From Aptenodytes patagonicus (taxonomy: Eukaryota > Chordata > Aves > Sphenisciformes > Spheniscidae), in assembly GCF_965638725.1 (NCBI RefSeq), contig NC_134959.1:12280417-12344416 (forward strand): a stretch of DNA of 64,000 nucleotides, read 5' to 3'. The stretch's first letter is position 1. Every line of letters begins with the position of its first letter. The notes under the pieces are model-generated. The model made no database searches and was not told where the DNA came from. It was given only the letters and a program-made list of their open reading frames with translations. Positions 36,101 to 51,100 of this stretch are shown piece after piece. Made by a program: the position numbers and the translations under genes.

Positions 36101-39100
36101 GTACCCAGATCAGAAAATCATTCCCTTTCACAAAGAATTCCAGGAGGTTTGGGGGCTTTTTGGTCGTATTTCATTCTGACTTGGAAAAAGTAAAAATTTC
36201 AGAATACTCGGAGTTCTTCACTTACTAGTAAGAGACCTCTGGCTTTCCAGCTGTACAGCCAGGGGCTTCACTAGCTAGACTCAAGATTCAGGAAACATTT
36301 CAACAGAGCCAATCTAGTTGAGAGCTTAGAGATAGGCACCATGACCCTCTGTTCTGCAACAGCCTAGCAAGTCTCCATCAAAACATTACTGAGAAGAACA
36401 CAGCGCTGCATAAATTTTGAAACACTGAGTCATCTGTCCAAATGAAAAATACTTTCTTCCATTACCTCCACATAGTGGCATAAGAGGACTGAATCCAGTC
36501 TAGTAAGCCATCACCTAATATTTCAGACTGCGTAAATAAATATTAACGTTTAAATTAATCCAGACTGAAGATTTAGTATTAAATACCTATGCAGCCATCT
36601 TTATTCAGAACTGACACAGCTTACCTTAATTCCTTTGGAAGTAAATTAGTAAGATTAAAGTAATTTTAATCTTAAACGAGAGATACCTTTAACCACTTCT
36701 ACCTTTAACAAATGCTTATCATCTTTTCCAAATAATCCAAGTAAACAATTCTTTGAGCCTAGGTAAAATACAGCACAGCAAGTTCAACTTATAGTATTTT
36801 TTTAGACGCTATTTCTGAGTTAGGTACTTGAAGGAATCAAACACTTTTAAAAAAAGTCAAGTCTCCTTTGATTTACTGAATAGCTTTGGAAAGCCAAAGT
36901 CTGGGAGAAACTAATCTTACCTTAAAGCAACCAAGGTTCTACAAAAACGTTTAGTTATTCACATGCCACACAGAAACCCTAAAACAGCCACCAAGCAAGG
37001 AGGTACCTCACAAGCTGAAGGAGGACTTGAAAGGAAGGGGGCTGAAAACTGGGCAAATAGAGTATGAAGTCAGGCAAAAGCTTTGTATACAAAGTCTGCA
37101 ATGAAGAACCTGAAATCGACACAACCAACATGTAACTGCATATTGTGCAACAAGGAGAAGATATTCCTGCAAAAACCCCCACTTTTCAACCTAGGCCTAG
37201 TACTCCTCCAACTGTGGAAACACTTGCAATGAAGGACAGCCTGTGTTTCTCGAGCATCATTAATCAGGAGTGACTGGAGTATTTGCCAAGTCTTCGTGGG
37301 ATGATATCCAAAGGTCATGTAAAATCATAGAGTAGAATCATAGAATAGTTTGGGTTGGAAAGGACCTTTAAAGGTCATCTAGTCCAACCCCCCTGCAATG
37401 AGCAGGGACATCTTCAACTAGATCAGGTTGCTCAGAGCCCCGTCCAACGTGACCTTGAATGTTTCCAGGGATGGGGCATCCACCACCTCTCTGGGCAACC
37501 TGTGCCAGTGTTTCACTGCCCTCAGCATAAAAAATTTCTTCCTTATATCTAAAGAGATATCTCTTTTATAAAGAGATTGAAGGATCTAGTGCTTTGACTG
37601 TGCATTTATTGAACAGTCAACAAGGTAGTAAATTAGAGAGATGCCTATGCATTAGACATGGGCCATGACCTCCTCCATTATCATCAAAAAGGTCTGGAGA
37701 GAAGGCCCAGAGACAGAGTGGCTTTATAAACTGAGAGATTATCCCAAAGCAAGGATACTGCTTATATCCATAGACCATGTCATCTTGGAGATGAAGGTGT
37801 GAGCCATTTTCTCTCCAGGACAAAAATGTTTCTTAAGGCAATTAAGACTGAACTTGATCTTGCTGACAAGTGCTGTTTACAACATGCAAAATTCTGGCTA
37901 TGCCAAGCTTGCCTGAAAGACTGTGCAGCCTATATATGCTAAGGTCCGCTGGTTTAGAAGACTTAATATCTGCGGGAGGAGTAGAACACCACTTTCATTC
38001 TGGTCACAGAAGTAAGATCCTTGCACTGCACATGACAAACCACGAGCATTTAATTAACTGAAGAATCTTATTGGCTTTTCAACTAAAGAGGGAGACTGAT
38101 GAACAATCACAAGACCACCAGCACTCTGTAGCAAGGACATATAATTAAAGTGAATGGCTGAGGCAAAAGAACAGAAAACTTAACCAGCTATACTGAGTGC
38201 TGCTTGATGCACTAATAGGAGGTGGTTTGGGCTGCTGATGTCAGGCAGGAGTTCTGCAATGTAGGCAATTTGCCAAGTAGTTCAGAGAAAAATTACTGTT
38301 TTCAAAATAGCATGGAAACTATCCTTTATCTTCCTGTTATTTTTTAAAGTCTTTTACTGGGCAGAAGCATTCTTTGATGCTATTATCATGACCAGAGAAA
38401 AAAAGGATCATACAAGTATTATGGGTACCTGTTAAGTAATGAGCCATACTCATAGCCATGAAGGACAATAGGTAAGAGACTACCACATTGCACGCACAAA
38501 TCCTAGACAAAAAACGGAGTAATACAGAATGCTTGTCAAACTAGCACAGACTAAGGGGAGGCGAAGTGATCCGCCACATACGAAGAAGTAAAAATTTCCT
38601 TTATGAAATTTAAATCTGCAATGAAGCATCCGAAATCCGCATAACCAACATGTAACTATGCATATTCTGCAACATGCAATTCTGGGAGAAGATATTCCTG
38701 AAAAAAACACAAATGAAGTTATTCAGTCAGCTTCACCTTATAGGAGCTCTTCGAGTCCCCTTTATTTAACTAGTACCTTACTAAAAAAAGACTGCAGTGA
38801 GGACTGAATGTTTCAACAGTAGTATCAAGCTTAGTGACTCTGCAAAAAGTAATCCAAGCTGTTGCATTACAGATATTTGAGATGGAACTGTTGCACACAG
38901 CACCACGATAAGTTGTCTGGTCTCTGGCATTACATGCTCTAGTGACCATTAGGAAGTTACCAACCTTCCTGTTCAGTAACAGCATGAAACAAGAAATAAA
39001 TTCAAAAAGGTTGTGCTCAAGGTAGCAGAAACCTCAAAGCCTGAGTCCTCTCTGCGAGGAATAAAACCTGAAAAAAAGCCTTCCAAGCATCAACAGTGCA

Positions 39101-42100
39101 AACACTGTTCTCAAATACTGATTTTTAAGGTTGTACAAAATATGGGAAAAAACAAATCCTTCGGTTAAGATAAAACTCCAGTACAGTTCTAGATAGAAAT
39201 GTAGGAACCTCAATCTAAGATGGAAATGGTACGGAGGGGGTTAGGCTTCCTCTTGTTGACTGGTTAAGTCACAAAAACAACAGCCTTAATTAACTTGCCC
39301 AACCCTGAGACAACACATACAGTGCCCATGCTGGTATTCCAGGGACCTTTTTTTGTTTATGAAGCAATATTTACTCTCCGAAAGAAAATATTCCAGATTT
39401 TTCTTTTCCTTGTAAATATTAAAAAAGCTTGGTTGGTCAGACAAAAGCATTTAAATTATATTTTTAATCATAGCTCTACAAACTGAAGAATAAATGGCTA
39501 AAGAAACTCCTCAACAAGGTGCCACACAGAGGCCAGAACAAAAAAAAGCTACGGACATCTTGCTCATAAGCATTTTAAATCAAGAGTCCTAGGATCCGGG
39601 ACAGACCACAGTGAGATATGCCCTTCCACCACATACAGTATTTACTCAGTTCTAGAAGTTTGCAAGGCAAGAAGAAGAAGAAGAAAAAAAAAGTACAGTG
39701 CTGTTACTGCAAAAACCATTAAGCGTATGGCCCTAATCCTTTTAAAGTAACCTGTTTGAATTTTCCAGCTTGCACTCTGCAGTTGTACAAACACCAACAA
39801 TATGTTCCACTGTACTGACTGGTAAGCATTCAAAAAAGCCACTGATCATAATAAAAGATAACAGAATTTGAATTCAGACTCCATATTTTTATGAGAAACT
39901 TGACTATCCGCATCAAATACTAATTTAACATTTTCTAGAATTGATATTTTTCTTTCCATGATGATTATGTGGCTAAAAAATAGTTAAAGGAAAGCAGATA
40001 TATTAAACACTATTGTCTCTGTGTTTAAATGAAAGTCATATTCAGTAATATTAATCATGAAAATATCCAGTTAAAATTAAGTAACAGATTTTTTTCCTAG
40101 TAAAGTATATGCTGAAAAAAATTTGTAAACACTTACAAAGGCTCCAAGTTCTTTGCGTGATCTAATACCTTCATGTGTCTGCACAACTTCTGAAGTTGTG
40201 TTATGTGTTCTGGATTGTCAGTTCCCAGACCCGTAGACAAAATCTCAGAGCGAACGTTGTATTCATTGACAGACATCTTCAAATCTGAAAGCCTGGTAAT
40301 CCGGACCTTGAATTACAAAACATACTAGATGGAAACCATAGTTCATAAATGGTCTCTCTCCAACCCTAAACTGTTCTTTAAGTAAAACTTTAAACATACC
40401 CCCATTTATTTATACCTGTAAGCAATTCATTTTCTCTGATTTTCAAACAGGAACCTATCCATGTTTAATTGTTTTCAAAGTATCACCATCTTTTTCATTG
40501 TGATAATGGCTCAAGTAACTAGTAGCTAGTCCCATCTAACAGAACCAAGATGGCAATGAAGTAAACAATCCTAGCCCTGATTACCCAAATTACAGCCAAA
40601 ATACACACCACATAGTTAGAATAACTTCTAGACCCAAGTAACAATAAAACTGCTGGGGAGGCACGGTAAGAAAAACCCTAAGCAAAAACAAAAGCCTTAA
40701 GGCAATCTACCTGCAAAGTTTTGGAAGAATAGGAGAATACTCAGAGGAAACATCATCATGTGGATGACATACTCTCTAGCTTTTCCCTAACTATCACCTT
40801 CCAGTCAGCACTACCAAAAGGAATACTTGGTCGAGGCCAGTACTGCCTTTCTTACGGGCCAGGGGACCAACAGAAGAACAATACAAACATGGCACTGACA
40901 ATAACATTTTCATTTCAGGAAAACCTCAAATGTCAACTCTGAGAGAACCAATAATTAAAGCACTTTCATCACGTCTAAGATTACTGCAATGAGAAGATGT
41001 AACCCCCCCCCCAAAAAAAAAAAAACAAACCACCTTAATATCTGAAAGGTCAGAATCACAGCCTTTATACCCAATTGATGATTACAGGTCCTCTTTTGAA
41101 TGCTGACAGAAAGAAATTCAGTTTATGAAGAAAAACTCACAACACTATGCATTAACACTTTGGAAGACCAAGCAGCCTTCTAAGATGTTAGTGTAAGTAA
41201 AATTGTAAAAAAAAAAAAAAAAAAAAAATTCTAAGAACGAGAGCACCCATTTTTCCCTATTCTGATCAAGAAAACTAAGGAAAAAAGCTTAAAAGCATTC
41301 TTTAATTTGCAGAAAAATTTAGAGTAAAATTAACTCTAAACTAGTGCAAGAACCATAAAAGACAGCAAAGACTTAGAAATATAAGCAGAGTAAGTGAAGT
41401 CTAGTATAAGAGATCTTGGATATCAGCAAACAATCTTGGAGGATCAAAGTTTCATTCTTTCAGAGGAATGTGTAATGAACTATAGAATTGATTTTACAAG
41501 ATAAAACCCTAAAAACTAGTACTTCCAAAATATACTTTTGTTATTAACTTCGTGGAATAGTCTGGATGACATTTATAATCAATTTGGTGCGCTGTTACTG
41601 GTGCATATTTAGCTCTCCAGATTTAAAGTTCAAGTTTTCCTCAGTAATGTATTCCACCTATATACAAGCACACGTATTTATCACAGAATGGTTGAGGTTG
41701 GAAAGGACCTCTGGAGGTCACCTTGTCCAACCCCCTTGCTCAAGCAGGGGCACCTAGAGCCGGCTGCCCAGGACCATGTCCTGATGGCTTCTGAGTATCT
41801 CCAAGGATGGAGACTCTACAACCTCTGAGCAACCTGTTCCAGTGCTCAGACACCATCACAGTAAATTAACCAACAGTACTGTGTGAATACCACGTAGAAT
41901 AAAATTAAAATAAGAATGGACAGAAGGAAAGAGATTAATGGGTGCTCTTGTTACAAAGGAGTTTATATACAAATATTTTGTAATGCTACAATTCTATACC
42001 TACCATTGGGTCAACCCAAGCTGTATTTCCCAAGGTATGTACTATTTTTGCTTCATGTAGTTTTCCTTTAATTTTGTGATGAATATAATGAGTTACCTAG

Positions 42101-45100
42101 GAAAAACAAATTTTCACTGTACTTGAGATGTATACAAACATAACTTTACAGTTATTTTAATTATAATGAAACAATCTTCTGAGCTTAACAATGAAAAGGG
42201 TATTCAATAAATAAAACCAGTTTTGAGTAAACTAGTGAAATACTCCAACTTTACTGTAGGTTAAAATAGTATTAGCCTTTAAGGAAGGAGCTTCCTTAAT
42301 GGAAGAATACTCAAACACAGGTCAATTTACAGAGGCTACCCTTCCCGTTACTCCCCACAGATTCAAAAGCAGCAATAACTTGTTCTGGAAGAAGCCATTT
42401 AAATCACAGAGAAGAAAACCCCATAAATTTATTATTTTGTAGGAAAACGAACAAGAAAACCGACTTCTTAGACTCTGGCCCAATAGCAGATATTTATTGG
42501 TAATACTAATAAGCAATGAAATTTGATAACTGAATTTGCAGTTCATAACTGTTTTTCTTGTAGAAACAGTTCCTCATTTCCAACAACACAGAGAGAAATT
42601 AAAGAACTTAAAGGAAATACCATGAAAAACCTGACAAATATTACCTTTGGGTTCCATTCCATTTCATTATCAACGGGTTTCACTCTACAAACTACAAATT
42701 CCACAGCCTGAGGTGGCAGACACTGAAATCTTGCAGGTAAGTGAAGCAGCTGATAGCTCTGAACTTGACTTGTTCTACCTTCATCTATATATTGAATTTT
42801 GACGTTAAAGAACAAGTTTTCCTCCTCTTTTGGGGAAATCTCTATCACCTGAACCCTTCATATAGTAGGAAAGGAAACACAGAATTATTATTCATATAAT
42901 AAGTTTTTTAATCTACTCTTGTTTAAAAAATGGTATTTTCATAGCAAAATATCTAACTGCGTGTGTGTGTGTGTAGTTGTTCTGTTTTCCATTCAGTAAC
43001 TTAAAGAGTATGTGATAGCTTTTTAAAGAATGATTTGAATAGCAGTGATTTTTTGCTGGTTTTGGGGGTAGGTTGACTTTTTAACTAAACAGTGAAAGTT
43101 TTAAATTACTTTGTACAAAAAGTGCACATGAATAATTTTAAAAAACAACATTTTTACCTGTGAAAAAGTGTTTTCTCACATAATCCATAAAATGCTAGTT
43201 TCTCCACATTTTTAACAGAAATTTTATTACTAGGTTTCTTAAAATACTCATTAATTTCTTCAGCAAGGGTTGTATATTGGTCCTTTTGTTTATCTACTAT
43301 TCGACCAAAGTAGTTTGTTGCATTTACAATGTGGAGAGGCAGTATCTGAAAGCATAAAATACATTAGAAAAAAGGAGGACTGGATGATTTTGTCAATTAA
43401 TGAAATATAAGTTTTCATATTCAAGATCACCTACGTCTTTCCAGCCCAAAGAGGTGACAGAGATGCTGTTACATACACACATTTCAGAAGATTGAGTTAT
43501 TATTATATTATTAATAAGACTATGAATAATACTAATTGCTCATAGTCCAGTCAACAGTGGACAGAAATTTATAGAGCAAGAACTGTTAGGTCTCAATTGG
43601 TGGTATTCCACTTAAATGAACACCAGTGAACTATGCTACTACCTGCCAAGCTACTAACCACTAAGGCATTCCACACCGTTCAAGCTTAATTCTAAGTGTT
43701 CTCCAGCCTCACAGTGAGTTTTCGAAGAGCTGACTGGGGAGGTATGAGGCCTTCACTCTTTTTGCACCAAAATTACTTCAGTGAAAAACTATGAATATAC
43801 TAGTATCAACACCAATGCATAAAATGCTGAGTGCATTCCGTCTCAAGGGTCATGCCAAGCAGAAGTACTGAGATACAGCTGGGTGTACGAGGCCAGACAG
43901 GATAGTAAGAGGACCAGAAAGTGATTTCCACTTAAAAATCCTAAAAAAGCACAAATGTGACTTGAGGCTCTTGAAGGAAGGAGACATTATACTAGGTTCC
44001 AAACAAAAAAGAAAGTGAATACTTATCAAAGTGATAACTGATTTGTAAGACAGACACCCAGGCTTCTGCAGTCAGCAGAAGCAGATGAGGAAATGGAAGA
44101 GGCTACAACTGCTGTCTTGAGTGCACCACAGGTAACTGCAAGTTTCTAATAGGAGTGTCATGAAATCTGTCCACTGAATCTGGCAAATCCATCCAGCACT
44201 AAAACCGTACACGTGTAGGTTGTCAAAGGGTTTGAACTCATACCTACCAACAAAAGCTTTAATTTTAATTAGGCAGAAATGGAGTGACACCAAAGAATCC
44301 ACCCAGTTCTCCTTATTTTCTATTCTCACAACCTATGACTTTTAGGAATGGATAACACCCATTAACTGCATGACCTGAAGGCACCTGAATTCTGGAAAAG
44401 GCAGGACAGGAAGAAGGTGGAAGCAGCTCATCCAAACGGAAGGCATCCAGCACTTCTTAGACCCAAAGTGCTAACTTTGGAAGGAAGCACCAATGTCTAC
44501 ACACCTGCCCTCAGCAATCATCATCCAACAAGGAGACGAACGAGACTGTACAATACTGCTGTATAGGAAGACACTCCAGTATAGAAGGGACTGAAAAGCC
44601 GGGTAAAGGGAGCTGGAAATACAAACTGTTACTAGGATGTGAAGAACCACCATAACAAAGTCAACCCAATAACCATGACTGTGAAACTATTAAAAAAAAC
44701 CCAAACAAAACAGTCCAGTTAGAACAGCACTCTATCAAAATTGTTTTCAAAAAGCATTGACACCTTAGTAGGAAATAACTGTTACATCTAGAAGATAAGG
44801 GAGGAGCTGTATCCCATTTTCTGTGGGTACTGCAAATGAATACCAGTTTCAAGTGACAAGACCAGAATATGCTCACTTTTCAGCAAGTTTGCATGAGCAT
44901 GTCAGCTAAGAAAAAAATCCTCACTTCCAACAAAACATGCATCATCAACTTCTCTTCACTCCAGAAGATAAATTTTTGTTTCCTCTATAATAAATATAAT
45001 TGAAGTTTACAGGAACTTTAACCTTTGTTAATTTTGGTATATGGTCTCAATTTATAGAGGGAAGGAATAAACAGAACATAAGCCCTCTTCCCATAGAATG

Positions 45101-48100
45101 GTAATCTTCAGTGCAGAAGAAAAACTGAGGTAAACTCAGAATCACCTGCAAAATAATGTCAATTCAAGCTAAGGATTAAAGGAAAATCTGGCACACTTAC
45201 TTATGCAAGGGAGAGAGGAAAAAAGCTAAAAAATAACAAACATCCAAGAGATATAGTATACATACTACAGTGATATTAATGCAGTGTGAAAAAATAAGTA
45301 ATATGCTAAGTAGCTATTTAAGACCTGTCTTCTTGGTACCCAAACCCAAGGTAAATAGTAACAACTTACTGTCACACATCCAGACGTTTGTATAATTTTA
45401 TCTGGTATATTCTGGGGCACGTCTATTTGTAAATTAATTTGATGACGATCTGGACACACTGTTCTATTCCTATGTATTAAGAAAATGGTTTTAGAAAAAA
45501 GCCCTTTGTTTTCAGTTGTAAACTATTTTGATGTGTCTTAAAACAGCTTTAAACACTAAAATTTCATCAGCCCTCAATATTCAATTTCTGTCTCAAACAG
45601 CACCAATGACTTGGGGGGTTAGACAGAAATGGCCAAAAAGCTCTTGGTGGAAAAGTTTGTACATCGAAACAAAAAAACACCAGAAAAGTTGTTTCAGAGT
45701 AAAACAAATACTAACACTGAATTTTTTGTTACTTGCAACAACAGTTATCTCTACTAGAAGTCATACCTGAGAACACTTTAGCTTCTTCCTTCAGGCTAAA
45801 ATACTTACAATCCAGTTACACACAGCTCAGATAAGTCATCGTCTACTTACCCACTCTGGAGGGACAGGAGACTATAGGGGAGAGAGTAAAGCACAAACCT
45901 CGTGCAATTATGGTTAGAATACTAATCAAAACAATGGCTTAAAGTTCGCCCAAGTACATCTAGGCAGGAGTCATAATTATACTACGTCAGATTATGTATG
46001 GTCTCCATAACAACATTAATATTTTTGTTTTCATAAAAGTACTTAAGAGTGAAACAGATGCAACAGTGAACAGAAAAAAAAAAAAAAAAAGAATCATGAG
46101 CAAAATCTGGTTTGAATAGAAGTATCCAACAGGAAAATTCATCAAGGAAGTAGAAGCAGTCATCATTCAGGGCATACAATGCCTTCCTGCATCAGTAAGG
46201 CTGTCAAGAAAACTTGGTACTTCCTTACTTGCAAATCCCAAATGTTTTAAGATAGGCACACAGTGGCCTTGAAAATTTCTTATCTTCTTCGGCTTCTAGC
46301 ATCTTGGCAGTAAAATCATGCAGTTCTGATGGAATTTCAGCTTCTGCGTGCTGCAAATAGCGCAGGATCCCAAGTGCATGACATGCACTGTTTTCTGTTA
46401 GCAGAATGACTGACCTTGCCTTTGTATATTCCTGATCTACAGAAGAATCCTAAAAAAAAAAAATTATTATTTTAAAAAGCTCTTATGTATCCACCACTTA
46501 ATAATCAAATGTAATATTAACCCATTAAAGATTCAGTCAAACCTTTATCACTTTACAGAAGTTGTCAGACATGCTGTGTAGACGCTCACCGAAGATTCTT
46601 GGAGAAGGAAAACTGAAATGTATCACGCAAGTTGCATCTGTAATTCCCAAAGACTGCATGCAGTCATCTGTTAAAACTAAGCACATGATTTATACATACA
46701 TATAAGATAACTGTATCTTATATAAACCACGACACTGTAATACTTCAAGCATGTAAGTATTACATCACATTAGCAATGGCTGTTTCCTTCTCCCCATCGA
46801 ATTAAGAATTAAGAAAAAGGTCTTTTCCCAATACACTTATATAAACCATTATATTTCTTCAGTCAATACACTTCATAAGCATATGGCAGAAAAGCATTTC
46901 CTGTTAGTCTCTAATAATCTAGCATAATTCTTTATCTCATATCAGTATCACAGAATAAATAAAATTGCCCACAGCCAAGTACTTTACAAGAGTAAGACAG
47001 AAAACACTTGAAGTAATGCAGGAATGCTAACACCTTTGTATGAACCTACAAAGCAGATGTAATTAAAATCAATCTTCTTGCTTTTGATGTACAAAATGGA
47101 AAAAATTACGTTTGAAACTGGGTAAGAGTCTGCAAACAACTTGAAAAATGGACTTCTACCAGAACATGTGGGAAGTGATTACAATAAGTCTTCGGAGTTT
47201 CTAAAATATTTCAAACTGCAGATATCCTCTGTAGTAGGAGACAATTGTGAAATCATGGAAATTCTCTGAAAGTACTAGTAGTTCTTTTAAATAATGCATC
47301 AAAAAAACCTCCTTTATGTTCCCTCTAATAAGTAAGGTTTTCCCTCACAGCAGTTAACCCTGGGACACAGGAACAACAACAAAAAAGAAAAAAGGAAAAA
47401 AAAGAAAAAAGATTAACTGTAGCACTAATAAGTAAAGGGACAACTAGAAAGAATTCATAGGGAACTGACCCTGTGGAAGAGATAACCCAGTATAAGTATT
47501 TAGTGTAGAACACGAGTCACCATGAAGACATAATCACAACTAGACAAAAAGAAAATACTCACCTAACACAACATGAATGCCAGAACTATATTTTTTTGTC
47601 CACTGCTCTAAGATACACTTGAAATTAAACTTGCTCTCTTTATGTATTTTCAAGGAAAATATTGAATTGCTCTTCAGTGCCTGGATGACAAAGTAAAGGA
47701 GTTATATGTTCTTCCAATACAGCAATAACTGCTCTAATAAACAGTATCTCTTATTAGTATCTAGCATACCTTAGCTACTGGAAAGAGAGCCAAGGTAAAG
47801 AGTTAATGAAATTTAGGTTGCTTATATGAAAAAAAGTGAAAATTGAGATTATGGACATTAAACTTACTAACTTCCTGTACAAAAAGAAAACTAATAAGCT
47901 CAGGTTCCTATGGATTAATACATTAAACAGATGTTTAAGAAAGTACAAATTCCATTTGAAGATTTTCCCACCATTAAGGTGCCCTTTCTATTCTAAGTCG
48001 ATTCTATCATCTAACAACATGCAGGCTCAAGTTTCAGTCTCAGAAAAAGCACTAAAAACCCCTCACCGATCTACTCATACTTAACTTGCATGAATGTAGT

Positions 48101-51100
48101 ATTCTCAAAAGGCTTTATGTATTTGTCAAGTTCAAGGTTCACAAATTAATCACTACAAAAACCTTGGTTATTTGGTAAACTGGCATGTCTAATGAACTAA
48201 GTTAACACTTAAAATATTTTTGTAGACCATTTAAGATATTTGAAGTTAATGTACACAAGGATTACTACAAACAGCTTCAATACTTCTTTAGCGTCAATAA
48301 ACACTCTTCCTTTAAGTGGTGGTGGGGTTGGTTTTGATATGCTTGAAGAAATTAACTCTCAAATATTCAAGGAAAACGTGCTAGAAAGTCATGAGACAAA
48401 ACCAGATTTGCTTCCATTAACAATCGTCAAAGATTAAACATTCCAGATACACTAACATTTACATAAGAAGAATCCTTTAAATAGCACAGCATCTATTCCA
48501 GCTTCTGGAAGGGAATACATTCCCATGTTTCAGGACTGACATATCTCTTCCTATGACATCCGAACAATCCAGCCACACATCCTTTTGCTATCCCATCCTT
48601 GAAGCTATTACTAAAGGCTTTAATTCGAATATCCTCATAGCTTGCCCTCGTTAGCAATATCATCCCCATCACCCGCATCACCCTATCCAGACTTAACAGA
48701 ACTGCTTCCCATCTCCTGCTTCCCAGTCAAATCAGATTGCACTCCTCTTACTTTGCAGTGTTGGAGGACGAGCAAAGAGATAACGAAAGTACAGAAGAGG
48801 TTTTTCTATTGCTATGTTGTTATATATATTCGTTGCTATAATACCTGAAGAAGGAACTATTTCAGGAAAACTCCTCCTTAGTCTCCACCTCTGAAATGGT
48901 CAGTATACAATCCCACAAAAAAGGTGGGAAACTGGAGCATGTTCTATTGCAGATAGTTTTGAAGCAGTTTTATGCCAGTTTTTAAGAAAATACATATTAA
49001 GCATGCTATCTTCCTCCCATGACCTATGACTAAATTCTGGTAGACTTTCACAGGAAGACAGAAAATGTTTCTTTCAAATCAGAGAAACAGCCTTCTACAA
49101 TCTCAACTACTCCTGAGTAGAAAGCAACAGAACTTCTTAACATGGTGGCTTAAGTTCTCTCCCCCCATACCACTCCTGGAAACAGTAAAAAATAAAATTA
49201 AAAAAACTGACAGAACTTTTACTGGAAAAAAGCCAGTTTGATTCAACTCAAAGTTCCAACCCGACAGACAGAACGTAATTAAGAATTTAGTAATGAATGC
49301 ATTCTATGCCAGATGTTCCTGTCAGTTAGGCTTTCTTCTAGTTGGCAGAAGAGCAGGGCTGGGGCTATTTTTAGCAGAAATAATCAACTTCCAAATTCAC
49401 ACTCATCCTTTATTCTCAGAAGCCAAGATATTTTCTAGTTTGTCATACCTTAACAATTAAAAAAAGCACTTATCTATGTAAATTTAAATACTTTCTTACC
49501 TTATGAACCATTTCTGCTTCATTTACTGAATTAGTGAATACCAGCACCTTCTGAAGATTATCATGGGTAAAATCCAGTATTTTGAGTAACACAGCAGTTC
49601 TCTCACTGTTCGTGCAAGGTCGCACGACCTAGAAGTAGATACAAAGGAAAGGGCTGATAATTCATGTAATCTATATATTTTACTACATAATTCTTCCTTT
49701 TAATAAGCACTAATCATTGTTACATAATACCAAAAAGAATCCAGTAAATGGTAGCTCCAGTAAGTCGTAGGTCTTCTGTTAAACTTACAGAAGATACAAC
49801 TTTCACAAAAGGCATGCATTTAGGACAGCTTCCAGAAGTATAATTAAAATCCAACACACAATCAAAGTCCCACATTAAGATTTTTCATGCATTTAATTTT
49901 AGGTGATTTATCAATCTTTAAGTTTAGCATTTTCAAGTACCACTAAAAAAAAGCTTCACACTCCAAAAGCATACTGCACCACCTGAAATACTCTTAATAA
50001 CTAAAGCATCAAACCACTGACATTTTCAGTCCTGCCAAACCATTAATCAGAATTCTCACAAAAAGTGGTGGGTTTTTTCAGTTTTGTCTCATGCTCAGAA
50101 TGTCTAGTTCTAGAGATTTCCCAACATTCTCAATCCCCAAATTATTACATTTTGAGACACAGAAGAATTCAGATCATACTTACAACATTTTGTATTATTC
50201 TTAAGGGCTATACCACATTGACAGGAAATTAAATGAGAAGACACCTAAGAACATGTAATAATTTGACCTAAAATTTCCAGAAAGTTAAGCTCTGTATTGT
50301 GTGGCACACAGCAGTATAACAAGTATTTCACTAGCTCTGTCTTGGGATAACTTACCTTGTAGTTCTGCCACTCACAATTAACAATTACAAAAACACTTTG
50401 ACAAAATTCTGGTCACAAACTATACCATTTGCAAATACTTCACATAGAATTCAGATTCATTTGCACTAACAATGAAATACTTGAGGGAATATCTTCACCT
50501 CAGTCCTACAAAGCAAGGTAAGAGACCTTCAGCTCGTTCAGTGATTAACTTGCACAGGTCTTCTAAGAGTCACCTCAGTTCATACATGGGAGGTGCACCT
50601 GAACAGTCTGAGTTAGGATTGTAGCACTACCCACTTAAAATAAACAATCAGCAGCCATATATACTGACTTCAATCAGTACAAACAGCAAAATACCTTAGT
50701 AAAGAAATAGTGACATCATCCCCAAATTTTTTACCTGTTGCACATTTCCATAGATGGAAGCTTCTTCCATAGCTGTTATCACAATATAAGGATCGTTCAT
50801 GAACTCCTTTATCAAGTGTGCTATATGTTTATTCCAACGAGTTCCAACAGCAATAATCTGATGCGGTGAATACTCCCACTCTTCAGTAATAATGGCTTTC
50901 TTGTAACAATCTAATATAGTAAAAACCTATAACGAAAAAAGTTTTTTCTATCCTCTTACCCTATTCCAATAAGCATGTAATAGCAGTGAAAAGTACACTG
51001 TTTCAGCACACTGTTTTTTCCAGTCACAAAAACACCACCACAGCAAAACACAAATTTCACATCCCAAAACGAAGTGTTTGGTTTGTGCACTTTTATCCTA

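Larger units (their letters stand above)
35851..40136 (-). other. TDRD12: Largest internal TDRD12 intron in the window, with repeats
   Basis: A 4.3-kb intron between exons 40306-40137 and 35850-35729, whose phases join directly (TT|A, leucine). It contains a CR1 fragment (37325-37550), a diverged direct repeat pair (37091-37170 and 38611-38700) and a 10-bp-stem hairpin (36650-36674). No coding exon was found in it. Confidence 0.75.
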
